64,000 nt of DNA, from positions 1-64,000 of the forward strand of contig JAIUOC010000013.1 of assembly GCA_020161265.1 (NCBI GenBank), given 5' to 3'. The position numbers and the translations under genes are program-made. The number at the start of each line of letters is the position of its first letter. The stretch's first letter is position 1. Shown here in pieces: positions 59,430-64,000 of this stretch. The notes beneath the pieces are model-generated. The model was not told the DNA's origin. It saw only the letters and a list, made by a program, of their open reading frames with translations, and did not search any database. The stretch is from Chloroflexota bacterium. GTDB taxonomy: Bacteria; Chloroflexota; Chloroflexia; Chloroflexales; Herpetosiphonaceae.

Positions 59430-61094
59430 CTACCTCGGTAATGCCCCAGTGCCACGCACTTTGGCCAAGCCCATCACGGCTTCTGCTAAATTCGCATCGA
59501 GTTTATAGGCTTTTTCGTAGGCTTGCAAGGCATCGTTGTTTTTCTTGAGATCAAGGAAGGCTTGGCCTTTGCCGCACCACGATTGGGCATCGCGTGGGTT
59601 GACCTTCAAGGCTTGATCGAAATAATACAAGGCCTGCTTGGCTTGGTTTAATTCGAGCGAGGCATAGCCCATGCTGCGCCAGGTAATCGGATCGTTCGGG
59701 TCGAGCTTGGAAGCGTATTCGTAGGCTTGAAAGGCCTCTTTAGGCAAGGCCAAAGCGCTATAGACCCGACCACGGCCCAGCCAAGCCCGCCGCTCTTTTT
59801 TATCCAAATTTAAGGCTGCATCATAATCTTCCAAGGCTTCGCGCAATTGATACAGATATTCGTGCGATTCACCTGCAAGCCAGTGCAAACGAACTTCTTC
59901 ATCGCGGCTTGGGTTCAAGGTCAAGGCATGTTCATAGCTTTTGAGCGCATCGTTATAGGCCAACAAAGCCACTTGGCTCATACCCAAATTGAGCCAATAG
60001 GTTGCACGGCTGCTTTCAAGCTCGGTGGCTTGGCGAAAACACTTGACCGCCGCACTGTATTCGTGCAACGACATATGCACAATCCCCTTGGCATTCAAAT
60101 CGGCGGCTTGGGTTTCAAGGCTAATTGAAACGGTTGGCCGGGCCAATTCTTCGCCAAGGTGATATTTGCGCAGCCATTGCAAATCGTGTTCTAGCTCATC
60201 GAACGATTGATAGCGATCGTTGGCTTTTTTGGCCAAACAGCGCAAAATCACATGATCACAGCCGCGCCGAAGGTCTGGCCGTACTTCTGAAGGCGTTGGC
60301 GGTGGTACGTTACAATGCAGATGCGTTAATTCAGCAACGGTTGGGGCTTTGAACGGCAAATCACCGATCATCATCTCATACAGCATTACGCCCATTGCAT
60401 AAATATCGCTGGTTGTGCCCAACGGTGTGCCTGGTGCCCGTTGTTCTGGCGACATGTAGGGCTGCGAACCGCCAAACAAATCGCTGGCGTGGGTCACAAT
60501 TTTCGATTCGTTGTGCTGCGAATCGTGGCCCCAACGGACTTTGGTGGAAACACTTGCTCCTTGCGCCAAGCCAAAATCGGTGACTTTAGCGATGCCTTCG
60601 GGTGTAACCATTACATTATCGGGCTTGAGATCGCGGTGAATCAAATTACAGCGATCGTAGGCATATTGCATGCCCCAACAAATTTGGATGGCAAAATCGA
60701 CAATGTGCTTGAAACGCAAGCGACCGCGGCGCATCATCTCGCGCAGCGAAACCCCTGGCACAAACTCCATGACGATATGCGGACGGCCAGCGATGGTCAC
60801 AATTCTGGTTGCTTCAACAATATTTGGGTGCGAACCAAGCCGCATCCAAACTTCGGCCTCACGGGTAAAATTAGCAATTGCGCTATCGACCCATGTGAAT
60901 TTGGCTTGAAACGTTTTCATCGCCACGGTTTGCTCCGAACGCAAATCGCGGGCGATGTAGACTAAGCCCATAAATCCTTTGCGCACATTGCGCACCAAAT
61001 AGCGTTGGTCGATAATATCGCCAACTTTAAACTCAACGCCCTTTAAATTATCGGCATCATCAGAGCGCGAGAGGAGCTTATCGAGAATGGCCAC
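59430..61094 (-). CDS. Ser/Thr protein kinase with TPR repeats
   Basis: A 554-residue cytoplasmic kinase without membrane helix. The kinase domain (about 27-315) has a weak glycine loop 'VRKGFMGLVYIA', Lys in 'TVAMKTFQAK', the catalytic loop 'LIHRDLKPDNVMV', 'KVTDFGLAQG' and 'SDIYAMGVMLYEMMIG'. From about residue 335 to the end are six TPR units ('ATYWLNLGMSQVALLAYNDA', 'RAWLGRGRVYSALALPKEAF', 'ITWRSMGYASLELNQAKQAL'), likely a partner-binding solenoid. GTG at 61094 follows gaggtga, which overlaps the stop of the upstream Nudix gene. It phosphorylates unknown targets. Confidence 0.93.
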   Translation of the reverse strand: MAILDKLLSRSDDADNLKGVEFKVGDIIDQRYLVRNVRKGFMGLVYIARDLRSEQTVAMKTFQAKFTWVDSAIANFTREAEVWMRLGSHPNIVEATRIVTIAGRPHIVMEFVPGVSLREMMRRGRLRFKHIVDFAIQICWGMQYAYDRCNLIHRDLKPDNVMVTPEGIAKVTDFGLAQGASVSTKVRWGHDSQHNESKIVTHASDLFGGSQPYMSPEQRAPGTPLGTTSDIYAMGVMLYEMMIGDLPFKAPTVAELTHLHCNVPPPTPSEVRPDLRRGCDHVILRCLAKKANDRYQSFDELEHDLQWLRKYHLGEELARPTVSISLETQAADLNAKGIVHMSLHEYSAAVKCFRQATELESSRATYWLNLGMSQVALLAYNDALKSYEHALTLNPSRDEEVRLHWLAGESHEYLYQLREALEDYDAALNLDKKERRAWLGRGRVYSALALPKEAFQAYEYASKLDPNDPITWRSMGYASLELNQAKQALYYFDQALKVNPRDAQSWCGKGQAFLDLKKNNDALQAYEKAYKLDANLAEAVMGLAKVRGTGALPR

Positions 61095-61102
61095 TGCTCA
61101 CC

Positions 61103-61564
61103 TCATTGATTGTGATTGGATTGATGGTCGCCGACTGAGGGTGAACGTTGATCACGGAGAATCGCTGCTGGCTGATTGCTCAAGGCATCAAGCACGCGCT
61201 CACGATGTTTTGGCAGAAAATGCTCGGTTGGTAGTTGTTCGGGCGCAAACCACTGATGTTCCGATGATTCCTCAGTTATTTGCAACTCGCCGCCAAGCAC
61301 ATGACATTCGAAGGTTAGCACTACCTCATGCTTTTGGGGCTTGGAATAGACCCCAACCAGCCGAGTTACCGCAACTTCTAGGCCTGTTTCTTCGCGCACC
61401 TCACGAATAATGCCTTCGCTGACACTTTCGTGGGCTTCAACACCGCCACCTGGCAAATTCCACCAGCCGCTCTCAGCCCGTCGTGAAAGCAACACTGCGC
61501 CATTGGAACTAAAAATAATGGCAAATGCCGCAACCCGATGGCTCGGTGGATGGATCTTGGTCAT
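61103..61564 (-). CDS. Nudix hydrolase
   Basis: A 153-residue Nudix protein: 'RRAESGWWNLPGGGVEAHES' leads into the box, which ends 'REVREETGLEV', and 'GVYSKPQKHEVVLTFECHVL' follows. The consensus Gx5Ex7REUxEExGU is intact. MutT/ADP-ribose pyrophosphatase-type activity is possible; substrate unknown. ATG 61564 with taggagcg upstream is chosen; the longer frame begins in a hydrophobic stretch with no support. It is the first gene of the operon with the TPR kinase 8 nt downstream. Confidence 0.87.
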   Translation of the reverse strand: MTKIHPPSHRVAAFAIIFSSNGAVLLSRRAESGWWNLPGGGVEAHESVSEGIIREVREETGLEVAVTRLVGVYSKPQKHEVVLTFECHVLGGELQITEESSEHQWFAPEQLPTEHFLPKHRERVLDALSNQPAAILRDQRSPSVGDHQSNHNQ

Positions 61565-61683
61565 CGTTGACGCTCCTAAAAACGAATAATGAATAATAGT
61601 CGTCGCAGACCAAAGCAATATAAAACCCAATGTTATAAACATTGGCTTAACACTATCATAACGTGGTGATCAAGAGGGGCAAT

Positions 61684-62889
61684 TTAGGCCTTTGGTTGTT
61701 GATCCAAACTTTTGGCTAATAACATGCCTTGTAGTAGGATGGTTGCATCGGCGGCACGGCGTTGGCGGCTCAATGCTTGAATCGATTCTAACAAGGCGGC
61801 GTTAGCATCATTTTGTGCTTGTACGATCGGCACAACAAAATCACGGGTGGCCAAGCGTAGCAGGCCATTGCGAATCGCCCCTAACCAACGTTGCCGTGCT
61901 GGAATCGGCGCTGGTTCGACCTTCACTTTAGCACGAAGTTGGCGTTCAATCCATTGTAATTCGGTTTCGCCACCATCAGCAGTCTCATCGGGAAAAATAT
62001 CCAGTTCGCTGATGACTGGCTGGGATTCATGGTTTAAAAAGGCTGATTGATAGGCCAAGTAGGCAATTTTCAGGGCTTGAATCTCGTCGTCGCTGGCACA
62101 AGCCCGAATATGACCCATCTCGGCAGGCAGCCATGTACGCATCAGCCAGGTATTGTTGAAGTATTTAAAAAGGTAGCGTAGCCGATTAAAATGGTACAGT
62201 TGCAAATAAACGGCGCTACGATGGCCCACGCTAGAGCCTTCGATATGGGTTGCGACTGCGCGGGGCGTGTATAGCACATCAAGGCTGGCACGCCGTAGGC
62301 GAGTGCAAAAATCAACTTCTTCGTAATAGGCCGGGTAAAATTGCTCATCAAGGCCATCGAGCACATCCCAAGTGCTCCGCCGACAAGCAAAGGCCGCCCC
62401 AGTCACATAGTCGACTGTTTCAAGTGCGTTGTATTGGCCATGATCATGCTCGCCAACCCCACGATGATGGCCCAAACCCCATGGCAAGCGCAAAACTCCG
62501 CCGGCATGTTGAATGGTCGTGCCATCGCGATATAGCAATTTGCCGCCAACCGCACCAACGCTCGGCCAACGCTCCAACGGCGCGACCAGCTGCTCAAGCC
62601 AATCGGGCTGCACAATCAAATCGGGGTTGGCCAACACAATATATTCAGCGGAGGTTAATCGAGCGCCTTGATTGCAACCACCTGCAAAGCCCAAATTGGC
62701 TCCGGTTTGCACAAAGCGCACTTGAGGAAATTGATTTTTGACGATTTTGGCCGTTGCATCACGCGAGGCATTGTCAACTACCACCAATTCGCTGGGCGCA
62801 GGATCAAGCGCCAACAACGAGCTGAGACAATCGCCAATATAGCGAGCGTGGTTGTAGGTTACAACAATAATTGCAGCATCAATCGTCAC
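61684..62889 (-). CDS. GT2 glycosyltransferase
   Basis: A 401-residue GT-A family-2 transferase (rhamnosyl- or WcaA-like). It has 'AAIIVVTYNHARYIGDCLSS' and 'ELVVVDNASRDATAKIV', with 'NLGFAGGCNQGARLTSAEYI', the metal/sugar motif 'VLANPDLIVQPDWLE', and 'DEQFYPAYYEEVDFCTRLRR' containing the catalytic-base region. The C-terminal 130 residues are helical with no recognised domain. GTG start at 62889 after gaggttg. It lies 10 nt after the mevalonate kinase gene in the same direction, so both may be cotranscribed. Confidence 0.9.
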   Translation of the reverse strand: MTIDAAIIVVTYNHARYIGDCLSSLLALDPAPSELVVVDNASRDATAKIVKNQFPQVRFVQTGANLGFAGGCNQGARLTSAEYIVLANPDLIVQPDWLEQLVAPLERWPSVGAVGGKLLYRDGTTIQHAGGVLRLPWGLGHHRGVGEHDHGQYNALETVDYVTGAAFACRRSTWDVLDGLDEQFYPAYYEEVDFCTRLRRASLDVLYTPRAVATHIEGSSVGHRSAVYLQLYHFNRLRYLFKYFNNTWLMRTWLPAEMGHIRACASDDEIQALKIAYLAYQSAFLNHESQPVISELDIFPDETADGGETELQWIERQLRAKVKVEPAPIPARQRWLGAIRNGLLRLATRDFVVPIVQAQNDANAALLESIQALSRQRRAADATILLQGMLLAKSLDQQPKA

Positions 62890-62899
62890 AGAAGCAACC

Positions 62900-63841
62900 T
62901 CATCGCTTTGAATCCGTTGGTAGCAAACTGGTTTGCCAGGTTTGCACAGCGCCAGCCGCTCGCAGTTGTTGTTGAATATGGCTAGCGCGTTCAGCCGGAA
63001 CCAGTGCTAGCATAATTCCGCCCCAGCCAGCCCCCGACATTTTGGCTCCCCACGCCCCAGCCGCCAAGGCTGTTTGCACCAAATAATCAAGTTTTTCGGC
63101 GGAAACGCCCAGGGTTTGCAATAATTGATGATTTTGGCTCAGCAATTGGCCAAATAGTTCGGCATCATTGCCAGCCAAAGCCGTTTGAATCTGGCGTACC
63201 AAGTTGCCAACTGCCACAAATTGGCGATTATAAAGCTCTGGCTCGGCCAACCAGCGCTGGCGTAAGTCGCCGACAACGGCTTTGGTTTCGCTAGCAATGC
63301 CGCTATCGGCCACCACAAAATGCCATTGATTGCCAACTGCTAACGGCGCAATCAGTGGTTCACCTTGCGTTTGGCGTTGAAACAAAATTGGTTGTTCGTA
63401 AGCTACAACGGTGTTATCAATGCCTGAGGGAGTGCCATGAAAAGCTTTTTCGCTCTGATAAACCAGATCTGAAATAACTTGGGCCGAAAGTTGTTGGCCT
63501 GCCTGTTCAGCCAATGCACGGACTAAAGCTGCGCCAACCGCTGCCCCGCTGCCCATCCCGCTCGCAATCGGAATACTAGAACTAATGGTCAAGCGCAAAT
63601 CTGGTTCTGGCAATTGCAAATAATCTAAGGTACGCTGAGCCAAATCGCTCAACGGTGCAGTGGCCCGCAAACGCCAAACCAAGCCTAAATCTGGCGCATG
63701 CACGGTCATACCCGCGCCGCGTGGGGCTGGTTCGGCGGCGACGCTAGCACGTAAGGCGGCAATCGGCATCGCCAAAGCTGGTTGGCCATAGACCACGGCA
63801 TGTTCGCCAGCTAAAATAAGTTTTCCAGGCGCACTATTCAT
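62900..63841 (-). CDS. mvk: mevalonate kinase
   Basis: A 313-residue GHMP kinase: 'APGKLILAGEHAVVYGQPAL' (motif 1), 'SSIPIASGMGSGAAVGAAL' (ATP-binding motif 2), 'GTPSGIDNTVVAYEQP' with catalytic Asp, and 'GAWGAKMSGAGWGGIMLAL' (motif 3). It phosphorylates mevalonate in isoprenoid synthesis, so this organism uses a mevalonate route, which is uncommon in bacteria but known in some Chloroflexota. No ribosome site is seen before the ATG and a TATAAT lies just upstream, so the mRNA is probably leaderless. Confidence 0.94.
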   Translation of the reverse strand: MNSAPGKLILAGEHAVVYGQPALAMPIAALRASVAAEPAPRGAGMTVHAPDLGLVWRLRATAPLSDLAQRTLDYLQLPEPDLRLTISSSIPIASGMGSGAAVGAALVRALAEQAGQQLSAQVISDLVYQSEKAFHGTPSGIDNTVVAYEQPILFQRQTQGEPLIAPLAVGNQWHFVVADSGIASETKAVVGDLRQRWLAEPELYNRQFVAVGNLVRQIQTALAGNDAELFGQLLSQNHQLLQTLGVSAEKLDYLVQTALAAGAWGAKMSGAGWGGIMLALVPAERASHIQQQLRAAGAVQTWQTSLLPTDSKR

Positions 63842-63848
63842 TGCATGT

Positions 63849-63854
63849 ATTATA
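63849..63854 (-). promoter_or_regulatory. -10 box for leaderless mvk
   Basis: TATAAT on the minus strand at 63849-63854, 7 nt before the mvk ATG. A start point about 7 nt downstream would fall on or next to the A of the ATG. The -35 position (63872-63877, ACAGCA) is weak and overlaps a hairpin. Confidence 0.5.
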
Positions 63855-63871
63855 GATCGAATATCTTAATA

Positions 63872-63908
63872 TGCTGTGTGGCCTGACCAAAATGATCAGA
63901 CCACAGCA
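63872..63908 (-). terminator. hairpin after upstream membrane gene
   Basis: On the minus strand tgctgtggtctga pairs with tcaggccacacagca, with a 2-nt bulge and one G-T pair. It lies between the stop of the partial gene and the mvk promoter, so it may terminate the former. There is no strong T-run. Confidence 0.45.
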
Positions 63909-63921
63909 AACTACAACCGCT

Positions 63922-64000
63922 TTAATCCCAGAGCAAATAACGCCCAGTTTGATAGATCATGCCCACTGCGGTCAACACAACTGCTGCATACCACGGAATA
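63922..64000 (-). CDS. membrane protein C-terminus (partial)
   Basis: The minus strand holds an open frame of 25 codons ending in TAA at 63922-63924; it begins 'IPWYAAVVLTAVGMIY' and ends 'GRYLLWD'. One hydrophobic helix and a basic/aromatic end suggest the last membrane segment of a polytopic protein. The rest lies beyond the window edge, so the family cannot be named. It probably shares direction with mvk but is separated from it by a hairpin and a new promoter. Confidence 0.55.
   Translation of the reverse strand, partial: IPWYAAVVLTAVGMIYQTGRYLLWD

Noticed and set aside
1-64000. tRNA genes near the rRNA or elsewhere
   Set aside because: No cloverleaf with GTTCRA arm and matching acceptor stem was found by eye; a covariance-model scan would be needed to exclude one fully.

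Overview
The window reads as chromosomal DNA of a filamentous Chloroflexota bacterium, most likely Herpetosiphon or a close relative (inference from content, no search was run). Pointers are: bacterial mevalonate kinase; secreted proteins ending in a 'YLPLIYK'-type tail; proteins built from 'YW-NGGL-FGYP ... QFERARFE-HP' modules; ELWxxDGT-repeat proteins; many glycosyltransferases; and crowded non-coding spacers full of short degenerate repeats. No CRISPR array and no tRNA was seen.

Layout. 1-596: the 5' end of a 16S rRNA gene on the minus strand, its hairpin-rich leader and two tandem sigma70-type promoters. 597-20678: a plus-strand surface-glycan cluster with three polytopic GT-C-like proteins, a DUF2079 protein, four GT4 glycosyltransferases, three SAM methyltransferases, a Wzx-like flippase, a UDP-sugar epimerase, and a lipoprotein plus large secreted protein embedded in it. 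20770-22535: heme A synthase (ctaA) and an endonuclease III-like glycosylase. 22733-29220: a complete type I restriction-modification operon hsdM-hsdS-hsdR whose HsdS target-recognition domains are strikingly AT-rich. 29488-34069 (minus): an alpha/beta hydrolase, then an NAD module (nicotinamidase-like hydrolase, glutamine-dependent NAD synthase and an NrtR-type Nudix/winged-helix regulator with a palindrome over its own promoter).

34364-35881: a structured leader with a terminator-like hairpin before the long ribosome-hibernation factor hpf, then a SixA-like phosphatase. 36012-42167: three tandem paralogues of a secreted ELWxxDGT protein, each with its own conserved promoter and terminator. 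42210-51946 (minus): an acetyltransferase, a secreted glycoside hydrolase carrying the same FGYP modules, a DUF2391-type membrane pair, a double-length ThyX-like protein, a degenerate GyrB-like protein without ATP lid or Toprim domain, an FtsJ-type RNA methyltransferase and RlmN. 52516-53913 (plus): an AzgA-like purine permease. 53996-54682 (minus): an AT-rich, probably acquired CBS/HEPN-like gene.

54824-58445 (minus): a two-gene signalling operon (7TM-GAF-HTH sensor, then a DHp-REC-REC-GGDEF protein). 58538-61564 (minus): a small membrane protein and a tight Nudix / Ser-Thr kinase-TPR / Nudix operon. 61684-64000 (minus): a GT2 glycosyltransferase, a probably leaderless mevalonate kinase, and the C-terminal tail of a membrane protein cut by the window edge.

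The strongest undescribed signal is the non-coding one. Several families of 7-10 nt degenerate tandem repeats fill the spacers. They often form inverted pairs around other repeat modules (31150-31223, 33111-33342, 34141-34338, 42634-42825, 50723-50854). A separate core of about 80-100 nt recurs four times (44942, 45141, 48270, 52010). Other leads are the degenerate GyrB protein, the HEPN gene, the kinase-Nudix operon and the hpf leader.
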